Assembly (NCBI GenBank): GCA_964016875.1
Contig: OZ024737.1
Location: 35,093,683-35,157,682 of the forward strand
Reading direction: 5' to 3'
DNA length: 64,000 bases
Origin: Fallopia convolvulus
Lineage: Eukaryota > Streptophyta > Magnoliopsida > Caryophyllales > Polygonaceae
Shown here in pieces: positions 1-12,893 of this stretch (its first letter is position 1; each line of letters begins with the position of its first letter). The notes beneath the pieces were generated by a model. That model was not told where the DNA came from. It did not search any database and worked only from the letters and a program-made list of their open reading frames with translations. Made by a program: the position numbers and the translations under genes.

Positions 1-275
1 TGAAGTGGGTCTTGTTATTGGATGGGTGTTGAGTTGCTATAAAAGTATAGTTGATGTGGGGCTAAATGAAATTTCTTCGCAACAAGTGTTTTGTTTTTTA
101 CAAAGTGACCCATTTTATGGGTAGTTTTTGTGTGGTTTACCCTGTTGGTATTGTTAAGTGTGGTTTTGATTTCGTAAATCTACTGTCAATCCCGCAATCC
201 TATCCTTCTCATCTTCTTTAGAATGGTTAGCTACTACCAATTTTTTGTCTCTGATGAGAATTGTGTAAACTACAG

Positions 276-3200
276 CATATGCACTAGGGGATCCATCCGT
301 GACAGTTGAACAAGTAACGCCATCTGTATATCCCTCCGGAGCATTATTCCCTTCCGAGGTTCATTTCAACAGTAAAAGAGCATTCTCTCTATTCTGCAGC
401 TCATGGTTTACTGTTAAAAGTAACTTCTACACTTGTTGCATTGGATGTTATGGCAGGTGAATTGATGTTTGTGTGCTTGGCAGGAACGAATGGTTCAACT
501 CTTTGAGAAGAACACTTACTCAGTTGTCAATATTTTTGATGTGACATTGCGACCCCAACTTAATGTAACTGGCATGGTTGAGGTAATTTGACTGACTATC
601 CTGAGATTATCTTTTTCAACTTATGTAGCAGTAGAAGATTTCCCAATGAAATGTAGAGTCTGACATAGTCTCTTAAATTAGCAATTTACAAAGTCAATCT
701 GAAACTGTTTTGAAGTGTTGTAATTGTCTATTATTGATCGCCTAATACGTTTGGCAGATTCCTGAAGGAAATGGTTCAGGAGTAGTCTGGGATCAACAAG
801 GTCATATTGTTACTAATTACCATGGTATGTATAAACTATATGCTCCTTTTGAAGTGCAGTTTTTTATAATGCTGCCTTAACATTACCATTGATATTCTTC
901 ATCTTGGACAAATATAAAATGTTGGAAAGAAGATAACGAACTGTATTGCGTCTTGAAAAATGTATCCATTGTGATTCAGTGACAGAAAAGTGTATCTTGT
1001 ATTCCATCAGAAATTCAAGCCTACATGTTTATTAGAATTCTGAATTGAACTCTCTAATGAAAATTATATTATCACTTCAATTTTTTATTTTTAGTATCTC
1101 TGGTGATTAGCAATGAATTACTAAATGAAAATGATAAAAAATACATCAGCAAAGGTATACATTTTAGTAATGAAAGGGCAAGAGACAGGAGGGATTGTGA
1201 CGGAGCAGCAGAGCCAAAGGAAAGAGAAACATTGACTGAGCTGCAGCAGACAAATGCATAGAGCATTAAATAAATATATAATTCCAAAGCTTAAAAGAGG
1301 CATCTGCCTCCGTAAGAGCCGATAGACTCAGTATATACTGAAGGAAGAGAGATTTACTAAGCAATAGAGAGTATTAGGGCTAAATATGGAAACACATTAA
1401 ACGGGAGGTCCCAGGCTTCGTACTCATTTGTAGAAATCTAAAACTATGTGAAGTACACCTCATGTGGTGGGTGTGTTGCTTGTTGCCTAGGTGCATTCCA
1501 CGTGCCTAGCTGGCACTTTCACTTTGGTTTTTAGCTTTTTTGTATTTTTTTTTTTTTGCTTTTATGAAAGAGTAGGTAGTGTTTTCCATATAGATCTTCT
1601 GGTTCTTAGCAACTCTGTCATAACTAATTGTCCAAAACTCGCAGCATTGTTGCCTAGGTGCATTCCACGTGCCTAGCTGGCACTTTCACTTTGGTTTTTA
1701 GCTTTTTTGTATTTTTTTTTTGCTTTTATGAAAGAGTAGGTAGTGTTTTCCATATAGATCTTCTGGTTCTTAGCAACTCTGTCTTAACTATTGTCCAAAA
1801 CTCGCAGCAGTTGTTTGTGCTATCCAAACTTCTAAACAATTTATGTTTCCCAAAATTGTTATTATTTATTTGTTTCACAAAACTTTTCATTCAAATTTTT
1901 ATTTAGTTTTGTGTGTCATTTTGTCATGTATGCTATTTGCTATTTTCTAGTGTCTATTCATTGGCAAAGTTCCTTTCTATTAGCCTAGATATATGCAACC
2001 TGACCTCCTAACTTGTGAACTCAGTAATTGGAAGTTCTCTTTCGAAAAATCCCAGCAGCGGGCAAGTTGTTGCACGGGTGAACATCCTAGTTTCTGAAGG
2101 GTAAGAATGTTACATGCTTTTTCAGGGTTAGCAGCCAATTTGAGTACATTGTTTTCTATTAATTTATTTATTTATTTTTCTTCTCAACCGTTATAAGTTT
2201 CCATGTTTGCTAATCTGTATAAATGTCACTAGGGTCCAGAAGAATTTTGTAGGAAAACTAGTTGGAGCAGATCGTACGAAAGATCTTGCTGTGTTGAAGG
2301 TTGCTTTCTTTTTTCCATTCTTCCTTTACTTCTTAGATTTAAAATCTTAATTATTAATACACACTCTTCAGGGAGATGACTCGTTTGTCTGACAATCAGC
2401 AGATCTTAATACTCTCAACAGTAGAATTTGCTGAATTTCATGTTTAAGTATTAATCCTGGTAGATGTAAATCCAAAAAATGAAGTAGTTTAGATTGAATT
2501 GTTTGTTATAAAACTACTTCAGTTCATACTTAGACCACCTTTTAACTTCATCAAAAGGAACTATTTTCAGTTATGTAGCATCATCATGTGAATGAATAAG
2601 AACGTACACTATTTTATTTATATGTGGAATTTGTAGTACAGCGACTTTTTGTAGTGTGCTGTAGTGTACTCCAGTACTATCAGACATCTTATGCTGTACA
2701 CTTAGTTCTTTATCTCCTTTTTTCCACCAAACTTTTACTAAAGTTCTTTTTTAATTGATATACAAACATTCATGATATAGACGTTTATTTGCATGTATCT
2801 CCGGAAAAGTACAATCAATAGCCATTTAGACCTAGCAATAAATGAATGAACAATAAAAACCACTCCCAAACAATCATCTATTTGACTTCATAGTTGTGGT
2901 TTTTAGTTTATTATGATTTAATCCTAAACAAATATGCTTTAGATGAATGAAAACATTGGAATATGCTATTCAATCTATGCCCGTGCCAAGTTTAAATATT
3001 ATCTACCTTCAGGACTTGGTCAAATCTTGATCTGATTCATAACTATTGCTCTTATCATCTTATGGTACCATTAGCTTTTTCACAGAAATTCAACCCAGCT
3101 ACTAGGCAACTTGTGGTTGTTTGGCAACACCTTATTACTTACAATGCCACCTCATCAATTATAATGTACTTATAACGTCCTTATATCTACTTATAAGTTA

Positions 3201-6200
3201 TAATGTACTTATAAAGGATAATGACTATGCGTCAAATGACATGGTACTAAAAGTCTAGATAAAATATCAGGCATTAATGATTTGATATATCCAGGTGGAA
3301 GGAGCAGAAGATTTTCTGCAGCCCATCAAGGTTGGAGATTCGTCTTCTCTAAGGGTTGGTCAACAATGTTTAGCAATTGGAAATCCTTTTGGATTTGATC
3401 ATACTCTCACAGTTGGGGTAATAAGTGGACTGAACCGAGACATCTTTAGCCAAACTGGAGTGACGATTGGTGGGGGAATTCAGACAGATGCAGCAATAAA
3501 TCCTGGAAACAGGTTCCTTTTTAATATTTCATGTCAATCATAGTATATGATTATGGTTAATGTGCAAAAATACCTCTTCTATATCTCTTTTACTCTTGTT
3601 GTAAGAAGTCTGTAGCTCAAAATTTTCATTTCTCACTTTCTGCTATAGCTAACTAGATTTTGATGCATTTTCTTGTCTGCTTGACTTGACTGCTTCTTGT
3701 TTATCATTTGATGGCAGTGGGGGTCCTCTTTTGAATTCCAAAGGCAACTTGATTGGGATTAATACTGCAATCTTTACCCAAACAGGCAAGTGTTCAAGAT
3801 TTATTAAGCTGTAATCATCCTTAGCAGTATTAAAATTTAAAGAACATATCATGCAGGAGTTGTGTTAGTCCTTGAACAAAACTGGAAAATTTCTTGATAG
3901 CAGTAGTTTGCTGAAGACATATTAGGTTATTACATCCCACATATCATAAACGTGGTCATCCTTTTTAAAAGCCATATTAGGCAAACATTCAATTTAAAGG
4001 TTCTTGGTTCATTCATCTTATGCAGGTAATAAGTTGATTTCATAGATAGAAGCATGTCCAGTAGGGATTATAGACATAAAGAATCAAGCTAAAATTCAAT
4101 GAAAACTTGACCTGTTTTGATGCTTAGTACAATACCATCTCCTTGTCTTCATGCTGGAAGGAAGCCTGTTTTCTGTTAGCATTGGAACAAAGACCATCAC
4201 AGTTTATACTCTTTTGTTAGTGAACTTGGTCAGTTTATCTCTCTCTAAAAATATTTCTAACAATGTCAAACTACTATTTTTATTGTAGCATGGACTTCCA
4301 TTTGAGAAGTAAATTATTTTCTAAACTATTATTTTCTGTTGCAGCAGAAAATCAAAATTCTAAGGGCACAAGTTTAACTTAAAGTTAACCAGTTCCAAAA
4401 TTTATGTACAATCTGGCCAATGTTAGTTTCTCTTCAGCATACTCTATTAAGAAACTCAATAAAGCATGGTCGTGGTGTTGAGAAATTATTGAAGGTTTGA
4501 AGCAAATGATTAGCAGTAGCTTGATGCATCATCAAGTGTGACAACGTGTAGCTCACATCCATAATCAAATCAAATCGTTACAATAGTTGCACGCAATATT
4601 GGTAGGCTTCAGAGGAGTGCTTTTTTCAGAATCCTAAAAGGAAAAATATTTATATTCCTGTATGATTAATTAGCTTTGTCTCAAAGAGTGCAGTTCTAGC
4701 TCTCAATTCGGTTCATGGGGCTTCCTGATTCCCCAACTCCAAAATCACTTTTCTCTTCCTTTCTAGAATTTTGTTGGTTTGTGTTTCTCATTGTTCCCAC
4801 TTAAAGCAATTTTGACAGACCACAGTATCTAATCATCTACACTCTTTTTGACAACAGATGCTTATTGATTTACATTTTGTCCTTGTACTCTCATTCTTCC
4901 TTACTGTTCCTGTTTGAAACTACCATAAATCAAGCATGAAGAGCAAGTAGATTAAATAGACTGCTTATGTCTAGTATTTGTTTGGAGAAATTCTATCATT
5001 GATGTGCAAATTATATCCGTTAATTGCAGAACTGCAATTTTGATGATAAATTCTGTTGTTATTCTAGGCACATCTGCTGGGGTAGGTTTTGCCATTCCAT
5101 CCTCTACTGTAAGCAGGATAATACCTCAACTGATCCAGTTTGGGAAAGTAAGTACTTATTACATTTGATCAAATTTTTATTTAATATTGCTTTTTTTTTC
5201 TTAAATGTTGTGACATGTATAAACTATCTCTCGTTAAAGTTGAACATCAAAGATTGACTAATGAAATGCTAAGAATTGAAAGTAGTGCTCTTCTATTTCT
5301 ACAAACATGATCTGGAGAGTGAAGAAGTAGATTGTACAGGAACTTACATGTTAGGTGTGGGGAGCATGATTGGACTAGGTGTTGTTTGACTATGATATAG
5401 GCACAAACTAAAGTCATGAATTGGTTTAGTTCTGCATTTCTCTTCAGCTTATTAAAGAGTTGATTGAGCATTTGAAGCGAATTTGTAGTTACAACACGTG
5501 TAATAAATCGAGTAACAATTCTCAATGGAAGTTCCCTTGTTCTAAATAAAGCTAAAGAAAGAACTCAAGGATGCTTACAGACATCAATGGCTTGGGATAA
5601 ATCTATATGCTTGATGTTTCGAGGTTGATATATCTTATTGTAACTGGGTTTTAGGGCCGATTTTTAAACTTTTGGTTAAGAGATGGCTGCGTTGCTTTAT
5701 TGGTTGTTACTACCTTCAAGAATGATTAGGTTACAATAAATTTGACGAGAATCTTGAGAAGTGGTATGACAGTTGTCACCCCTTTCCTATCCACAGCTAC
5801 TGTCGCTGTCAAATTATCCGGGAGCTCTACCATAGAATCTGGATTAAAATTAAAACTGCATACACAAAAAGATAATTGTTTCTCTGGTGGTTCGGTTTTC
5901 TGATTCCAAGCATTTTGAGCTGATCACTCCATCCTCTTGCTTCTGCTGACTTCTCTTGCTAGGCAGTTCGAGCTGGTTTGAATCTTGACATTGCTCCTGA
6001 CTTGATAGCAAGTCAGCTGAATGTACGAAATGGAGCTCTTATTATGCAGGTAAATGTAGCCTCAATGCCAAGCTGATGCTCTTCTGAAGGACAGTACACT
6101 TTCTCATGATTTCATCAACAGTGAAAAATATAAGATTTGACAAATTATTTATCTTCTGATTGATAAATGTTTTTCCTAATTTGACGCCAATGTGGTAGGT

Positions 6201-6659
6201 TCCTGGAAATAGTTTGGCTGCCAAGGCAGGATTGCTTCCAACGACCAGGGGTTTTGCAGGAAACATTATACTAGGTGATATCATTCTTGCGGTAGACAGT
6301 AAACCTGTAAGTTTCTTCTCCTTCAGTAATTTTTTTTATTGTCACTAATGTTTAGTTTGTTGTTTGTTTTTACCTTTGATTTGATCCGAGGCAATCTAAG
6401 CTTGTGTCAACACTTGTTCGTTTTTACATGTTTGCATCTTATCGTAGTTGATCCTGCTTATGCTATGATCGTAATTTGTCCGTCTTCACCTCATTACTCT
6501 GTTTCTTAAAGTGGGAATTTAAATGATCAGGTGAAAAGCAATGCAGAGCTAAATAAAGTATTGGATGACTATATTGTGGGAGACAGAGTAATCTTGAAGA
6601 TACTGAGGGGCAGCCAGACTCTGGAAGTGCCAATAAATCTAGAGGAAATAAGTTCTTGA
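276..6659 (+). CDS. DEG8: DEG8-like chloroplast serine protease, 5' end outside the window
   Basis: Exons that join in phase: 276-358, 484-582, 758-824, 2025-2100, 2233-2299, 3295-3512, 3718-3785, 5068-5147, 5963-6049, 6199-6306, 6531-6659 (TGA). The protein is a trypsin-like HtrA protease followed by a PDZ domain. The catalytic triad is visible: His in NYH (821-823), Asp in KDLAVLK (2282-2284), and Ser in GNSGGP, whose codon is split between 3511-3512 and 3718. The C-terminal exons (5963-6659) carry the PDZ part, which separates DEG8 from the PDZ-less DEG5. In Arabidopsis, DEG8 forms a complex with DEG5 in the thylakoid lumen and helps degrade damaged photosystem II D1 protein. The transit peptide exon or exons must lie left of the window; 1-275 reads as intron. 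One intron (3786-5067) starts with GC instead of GT. No frame breaks were seen, so the gene is probably functional. Confidence 0.95.
1482..1811. repeat. 167-bp tandem duplication in a DEG8 intron
   Basis: Two copies start at 1482 and 1649, both with GTTGCCTAGGTGCATTCC. They are almost identical except for the poly-T length and a few bases after position 1600. They lie inside the 825-2024 intron. Open frames in them are chance reading of the repeat. Confidence 0.85.
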
Positions 6660-7080
6660 AATTGCTGTTCAGAGCAACTTTCTCACTCATTATTGGAGCT
6701 GGGTGCTACTTCTGTAAGAAGAATCTTCAAACTGGATGAAATGTCAACTGTAAATCCTATTGTTGAGTTTCTAGATTTTGGATTCATGGAGCAATATTAA
6801 GCGCCTTTAGCGTAAGAGATGGCAAATGTCAATTGTAACTCTGCTTGATTCAAGTTCAACGATTCAGATTTTGATCTTGTCTTTGATTTCTTACTTTTCC
6901 CTGAGTTTCTAGTCTCCTATATATGTGAGTAAAATCTATATATTCAAAATTTGAGTGAGAGATTAATACAACAACTCATCCATCATCACTTTTCGGAAGA
7001 ACTTTGGAGGGGAATAAAATCCATGGCAGTTGGTCTAAGATTTTCGGTAAATTATTACAAATCGTACGAACTAAACAAAA

Positions 7081-7161
7081 GTCAAGATGGCCGAGTTGGT
7101 CTAAGGCGCCAGTTTCAGGTACTGGTCCGAAAGGGCATGGGTTCGAATCCCATTCTTGACA
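7081..7161 (+). tRNA. tRNA-Leu (anticodon CAG)
   Basis: The acceptor stem GTCAAGA (7081-7087) pairs with TCTTGAC (7154-7160), with A as discriminator base. The anticodon stem CCAGT/ACTGG encloses the 7-base loop TTCAGGT, giving anticodon CAG. A long variable arm (GGTCCGAAAGGGC region) marks a class II tRNA, as expected for leucine. The T loop GGTTCGAATCC and the A-box-like TGGCCGAGTTGG are present. There is no intron. It lies about 420 bp after the DEG8 stop on the same strand; the two are transcribed by different polymerases. All stems look intact. Confidence 0.95.
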
Positions 7162-7559
7162 AATTTGTGTTCTTTTATTTTTCCTATTGTGTTTTTTACT
7201 AGATAAAGATGTCTTAGCAAACTGCCAATTATAATATCTTGTATGCTCCCGACATATTTTCTTAAAATCTAACTAGAAAGTTATAGTGGCAACTGGCAAT
7301 CAACAATTCATGGATGGCTTTGCTTCTGCTAGTGCATTAGCAAAACATGATACAATCTTATACACAAGAAATACAACATGTAAGAGTGGATGCTAAGGAG
7401 AACTTTTCATTTGAATGAACTATAATTCATTCATTAGAAAAGGAAAAGTCTACACGAGATCTAGGCAATCCTAGATATTACATTGTTCATTCTAAGCCTA
7501 AGGTGACAAACCACCATCTAGTCTCACGATTGGTTTTGTTCCATTTAAATCGCAAGCAA

Positions 7560-8300
7560 TATCTAACATGATTGATAATCAGTGAGGCACATGCCTGGGG
7601 GTCAAAAATTAAATTCTTGTGCAATTATAGGTTCCTACAATGCCAGATGTAGTAGGTTGATGCGCATAGGCAGGTTGTCCAAATCTGGAATTGAATGCTC
7701 TTCCTTCTTCTCCATGCTGATGCCAGTTGGATCTAATGATGGAGATTCTATCCAACTCTCTTTTTATGCGCCCAGCTGCAGACTTTAGTCATCACTTCTT
7801 TTCTGTGCTTGCATTTGAATCACATGTGGTTAGGCGTCTCGTTGTGTTGTTGGCAGAGAATGCATGTGTTGTTGTCAAGAGTATACCACTGCTAGAGTTT
7901 GTCAAGAGTCAGCATGCCTTCTCGGAGAGCCATCCAGGTGATAAACAAGCATTTGGGAGCTTTCAAGCCGCCTAGATCCACGCATCCTAATCGGGCAGCT
8001 CACCACTTCGTCTCAAAGCATCATACACTCCTTGAATGTTGTATTTCCACCCCGCTCTACTCTGATTTCATCAATTTGCTGAACTGATCTATGTTGTTTT
8101 AGCTCATCTCTGATGGCTAGTAAGCTTTTCCAAAGATTGTTGTCGACCTTTCTAGCTTGCACATCCCAAATGAAAACAGCCCACGCAACATGAGCTTTCT
8201 TGTTTCTATCGTTACCGCCCCATAGGTAGCTTCTAATTATCGCATTGATTTCTACAAACACCTTATTTCGGAGGAGGAATACTTTGGCCCAAAAATTGTA
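7560..8300 (-). mobile_element. LINE remnant, reverse transcriptase C-terminal and zf-RVT region
   Basis: On the minus strand, 8261-8013 reads INAIIRSYLWGG followed by KKAHVAW, the pattern seen after the RT domain of plant L1-type LINEs. Further down (about 7880-7800) a Cys-x2-Cys, Glu, His, Cys spacing typical of the zf-RVT domain appears (CILCQQHNETPNH). The frame is broken by stops, so this is a dead 5'-truncated copy. A shifted frame at 7700-7560 appears to continue it. Confidence 0.7.
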
Positions 8301-8559
8301 GATTCTAAAGGTAGCTTTTAAAGGACTACACTTATAAAGGCATTGGAAAGGAGAATCATTTTGAAGAACATGTGTAGGTGTACGGTTATGTAGATATAAA
8401 TGTCAATGTGGAATGCATGTTCCCAAAATTTAGGTTAGAATTTAGAAAGGGCAACAACATTAAGGCCTTTTTCTAGAATTTTGCGGCTTTGGTGTTCACC
8501 CATGCCGTTTTATGTTGGACCTAGGTGAGCCTAAACGAGCGCCTAAGTGAGCTGAATGC

Positions 8560-9450
8560 TAGGCGTGTTGGGACCTTAATCCTAGTGCCTAGGAGGGACT
8601 TTTAGAAAAAGGTGTGCGTGGGCAAGATATACGATGTAAAATGCCTTGATGTTGTAGATAAGAAGAAGCAATTCGATATTCACCACGCAAATCAATCTGT
8701 AGAGATTTTATTTTGGTTTGGAATTGAGTTTGAATCATTTTTTAAAAAAAGAAGCTAAAAGTAGCGAAAGACTTGAGATTTGTGAGTCATAAAGTATATC
8801 AATGTAAAGCGAGTGCATTCACCGGCAAAAAGAACAAAGAAACGACATAATAGATACTATACTTAGGGATCGAACCATAGACATTAGAGTAGACAAGTTC
8901 AAAATGAACACTTTTAGACTCATGAGAAGAAGAAATAGCTAAACAACTACTCTTTCCTAGTGGACAAGGTTAACATAAAAAATGAGAACTACTAGATAAG
9001 ACATGTAATTTGAAACAATTGCAACACAGTTTGACTTGGATGACCTAGATGATGCGACCTAAATGATGATGCCAATGAGGAGAACAGGTGCACTCGCCTA
9101 CCAACACTGTCTTCAAAGCAGGTGGAACGACTGGTGGGAGATAGTACAAACCATTATTAATGATGCCTTTGAGAACTACTTCCCTTGCATGTCCTTTAAC
9201 AAACAAAAATTGGGATAAATTTCAAGGTAAACATTATTGTCTTTTGTTAATTAGGTAATACTAATGGGATTTTTGTTCATATTAGGCACAAGCAAAATGT
9301 TTGACAATTTAATGGGACAAGCAGAAGATGGAAAACAAGAATGACGAATGTGAGTAATGTGAAGAGTTGTACCATTTCCTAGAGCAAGCTTGTATGTACC
9401 ATTATAGTCTAAATCGATCGAGTGACACCTTGCTGAGATAGCCAATAATA
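8560..9450 (-). mobile_element. Ty1/copia pol remnant (protease to integrase)
   Basis: Minus strand 9445-9251 resembles the copia protease/pre-integrase segment (YNGTYKLALGNG, then LSNILLVPNMNKNPIS). It is followed at 9210-9130 by the gag-pre-integrase pattern HAREVVLKG and NNGLYYLP. Downstream to about 8640 an integrase-like stretch continues in broken frames (YYVVSLF, VYGSIPKYS). Many stops and shifts are present. No RT or RNase H was found next to it, so the piece is truncated. Confidence 0.7.
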
Positions 9451-9529
9451 TGATTAATGGCTCTTGTGTGATGTGTCCATATACGAGGCGTGATCGTTGA
9501 TTATAGTGGGTGAGGACACCATATAAGTT

Positions 9530-10330
9530 GTCGGTGGGGTCTGATTTAGACGATTAAAATGGTGGCAAGATGCAAAATATTGAACATTCAATCTGCTAAT
9601 TGATCTTTGACGTTATGACCTAGGTGTTCACCAATTTGACATATTGTACGTGGCCAAGGTGATGTGACCTAGCCGCGGGTCACACCTGATTCAGACTAGT
9701 CTGAGGGTCCAGAGACCATGACCACCAGTCCACCACCTTGGCCTAGCCCGCGCCGAATCCCGCGACACCGTGCCTCTCGACACTTGAGGTTCATGCCTTA
9801 GCTTGCCAACACCATGCCAGACTCGTGCCAGTATCCTGACAGCGCACCCGCACGACCACACCACCATGCCATTTCCACGCTAGTGCCGTGCCATGGCGTG
9901 TCCACGTGCGAACCCTTGGCCTTATCTTACTATTTTGAGTATTATTTCCGTTGTTAGAAATTTCTTATTATTAATTTATGCTATTTTTAGTATTTTGGGT
10001 CGTTGAGCCTTGGTTGCATCCTTGGCCCAAGTCCACCTATTGTTTGCTTGTTATAACGCTAGTTTACTTCTCCTCTATATAAAGGAGGGATTGTCCACCT
10101 TGTTTAGCTTACACATAGTATGAATCCATAGTATAATAGAGGTTGCTCCTAATTGTGGATCGTGCATCAAACCCTCCTCAAATCTATTTTCCTCTCATTC
10201 GTTCATCCCTTTGATCGGACACGACTTATCTCTTAAAGGTCGAGATCCCTCTACATTTCACAAGCTTCCGCCAACTCTCGTGTTTGAGACCCAATACACG
10301 GTCAAGACAAAGATCCTCTCGTGTATTCGG
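9530..10330. other. GC-richer stretch with LTR-like promoter, unassigned
   Basis: This block changes from GC-rich (9700-9920) to a segment with TATATAAA at 10076-10083 and downstream sequence like the transcribed part of a plant LTR. No second copy was found in the window and no clear TG...CA ends, so this is only a candidate solo LTR. No coding region is convincing. Confidence 0.3.
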
Positions 10331-10339
10331 ATTCTTTGG

Positions 10340-11240
10340 AGACGAGTTCAGATCAAAATTTGTCTTAATCAAAATTCGACTCACCCGAAATCCGACTCAC
10401 TCGAAATCGGACTAAACCCGAAGTTTAACTAAACCCGACTTATCTGAAATCTAGTTGGACCGAAAATTGAATAATCCAAGTATCCAACTGAAAATCCAAT
10501 TAACTTTGCCCGATTAATTGAGCACTCGACTCGAAATGATCCAACCTAATTCGATTCGATTATTAAAATATCCGAATTTAATCCAAATCCGAACTTACTT
10601 GAAAGTGAATTGATCCGCTCCGCTCGATTGACACTCCTACATCTGGTGTTCCCTCGGTCTTTGAACGATGAGAGGACACAACACCTTTTTAGTTTCAATT
10701 AGTACAAATCCTGTACCATGTACGAGTAATGTATATTATAATATTATATTTTATATATTTGAAATATTTTATTGAGAGTTACTTAAGTTATAGATAACAT
10801 AAATATTTATCATATAGTAGTGTTTCAAATTGCACATATTATTATAACTGGTTATTATATCATATTTTTTTAATGTCAATTTAATTTACAAAGAATCATT
10901 AATTTAATTAAAATAGAGTAAATAGTTTCAATAACTAAACCTATGTCATAATTTATAGTAGGGTTAAATTAAAAAAAAATATTAACATTGTATTATGTAA
11001 ATTTTAAAATTGTTAAAAAATGAGTGAAGGTAGTAAGGTAAATAATAAATTTAGATTGAAACATGACATAATAATATGTGCAATTTTAAAATTATTTCAT
11101 GATAAGATTATAAGAATTTGTTTCATTTATACTCCTATGTTTTACTTTAATATTGTACTAGGTAGATTCCTAGTATTTTCTGATTACCATCACTTGTTTA
11201 TTTGAATAGTTTTCTAATACAGTATTTTAAGATAACGATC
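10340..11240. other. Intergenic: repeat-end-like tract, then AT-rich DNA
   Basis: Bases 10370-10640 hold reiterated CGACTCACCCGAAAT-like phrases and end at GAGCGGAGCGGATC-type sequence (reverse strand) beside GTGTCAAT. This resembles the subterminal regions of plant hAT elements. From 10650 to 11240 the DNA is AT-rich with no gene seen. Confidence 0.3.
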
Positions 11241-11705
11241 TAACGTAGATAGATCAAGGTGAATGTGGCTGTTTTGGGACCGGACCATGTTCTAGGGTAC
11301 TGGAAAGAGAGCCTCCAAAGGCCTAATACGGTGTCGTTCTTGAGGTTCGAGGACCTCAAAGGGGATCCTAGGTTGTGTGTGACGAGGCTCGCGGAGTTCT
11401 TGGGGTGTCCTTTCTCGTCGCAGGAGGTTAAGGATGGGACGGTGGATGGGGTTGTGGGGATGTGTAGCTTTGGCCATTTGAGCGGCCTTGAAGCTAACAG
11501 GAATGGGATGCAGCATGCCAGGTGGCCAAACAAGGCCTTCTTTCGACGCGGCGAGGTTGGAGATTGGGTCAATCATTTGACGCCGGAGATGAGTGATAAG
11601 TTGGTGAAGATTGTGGACGAGAAGCTAAGCGGCTCTGGATTAAAGTTTGGTCTATCTGTCTGTTTGATAAGTTGCAAATTAAAACAAGTCAGAAGCTTTG
11701 TATGA
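11240..11705 (+). pseudogene. Cytosolic sulfotransferase, 3' fragment
   Basis: The frame 11259-11705 reads VLGYWKESLQRPN, RFEDLKGDP, AEFLGCPFS, NKAFFRRGEVGDW and SGSGLKFGL. This is the C-terminal third of plant PAPS-dependent sulfotransferases, including the conserved RRGEVGDW PAPS-binding block. These enzymes move sulfate from PAPS to hydroxyls of flavonols, brassinosteroids, desulfo-glucosinolates or similar substrates. The N-terminal two thirds, with the PAPS P-loop and catalytic His, are absent from the AT-rich DNA upstream. At 11270-11290 the usual FWDHVLGYW is disturbed by a 5-base GGAC/CGGAC duplication that shifts frame. The frame also runs past the usual KFGL end. The fragment is best read as a truncated pseudogene. 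Confidence 0.85.
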
Positions 11706-12407
11706 ATGAGTTCTCTCGTTCAATATTTTTATTTCCTAATAAAAAAAATATTAGCTCATGATTAAAGATATTCATAATGGAGTTTTCTTCCGACTGTAGT
11801 AACCTAATCCCTATAAAATTAAAATTAAATCTTGATACTAGTACTTTAATCAATTAAAAGTACTAGTATCAATAAAAAATTAGATTGAATTGGCGTTGAA
11901 CTTTACTAAGTTTACTTCTGTCTTTGCTCTCGAATCCCCTTGTTATCTTTTTTTTTTTTTTTGTTCAAACACACCAATTTTCTTCGAGATTTTCATGTGA
12001 GAAAGTGTTAGATTGTGATTGCATGTGTTTTTATCGCTCAATTTATGTGTGGGAAATTTTGGAGACAATTCGTAAGAAAAAGAGTGATGACACAATATTT
12101 GCAAAGTTTCAACTTGGTCGACGCGCATAAGTTGATCCAAGACTTGCAAAGTTTGGGGCTAAACTCAAAATGTGTTGGAGATTCAAGAGCTGCAAAGTTT
12201 GGGACCAAACTCAAAACGTATTGGAGATTCAAGACGAGAACCAATAGGCAACCAACAACATATCAATTGACGTCAACTAGACATTTGTAGTGATAACGTA
12301 TGTACGTATGTATATTTATTATTGTTGTATTGTAATGTAGTGCGTAGATTTGTTTTTAAACCTACTAGCAAGTCAGAGTGGCAATTATCAGATTATAATT
12401 TGATATC
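11706..12407. other. Intergenic, AT-rich, with a short tandem repeat
   Basis: No gene is seen. Bases 12146-12191 and 12192-12235 are a 46-bp tandem duplication starting GCAAAGTTTGG, with a degenerate third start at 12101. Confidence 0.6.
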
Positions 12408-12893
12408 TGTGCCATAAACATATTTTTTTATTTATTATACTTGTTTTTTAATTATCTATTTTATTATAATATTAAAATATGGTGGTTATTCGTTATCACG
12501 TAGGATTCCATCTTAATCGAAAGATAGAATTTTCACTTGGACTGGGGAGCAAGAAATTGCTTGTTCGGCCTGGAGCATTATCGGCCTGCCGCCCGCCATT
12601 AGAGATAGAGTTTTCATCCTTCTCTCTCCCTCTCCTCCATTATAAATATATGTCATCGCCATGTATAATGAGCACCTCATATTCGCTGCATCGCACTCAA
12701 GTACGTCTTGTCCTTTACCTCGACGTTCAATCGACAATTGCTCTTTTGACTTAGGCATCAGAGGTGGATTAGGGGGTGCCCGCCCCCTGTGTCCATTGTT
12801 TTGCAGGTTCTAGGTTGTAGACGAGCTTGGAGCGGAAGGTGAAGAAGGGAGTATTCAACCAGTGTATTGAAGGCGAATTTTTGTGCACTAATA
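12408..12893 (+). repeat. LTR of gypsy-family copy A
   Basis: This sequence matches, in reverse complement, the block at 20834-21330 over its whole length. Shared landmarks include TCGAAAGATAGAATTTTC, CTCCTCCATTATAAATA and CTCGACGTTCA. It starts TGTG and ends in TTGTGCACTAATA, where the other copy has the canonical CA. A TATAAATA box lies at about 12640. The next bases, TTGGCGTCATCCGTGGGGAA, have the form of a gypsy primer-binding site plus internal leader. Confidence 0.8.

Noticed and set aside
11240..11705. Sulfotransferase as a functional short gene
   Set aside because: The catalytic His and the 5' PAPS loop are absent and the frame is disturbed at its start.
11924..12290. Open frames on both strands near 12 kb
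   Set aside because: They come from a poly-T run and a 46-bp tandem repeat, and no homology is recognised.
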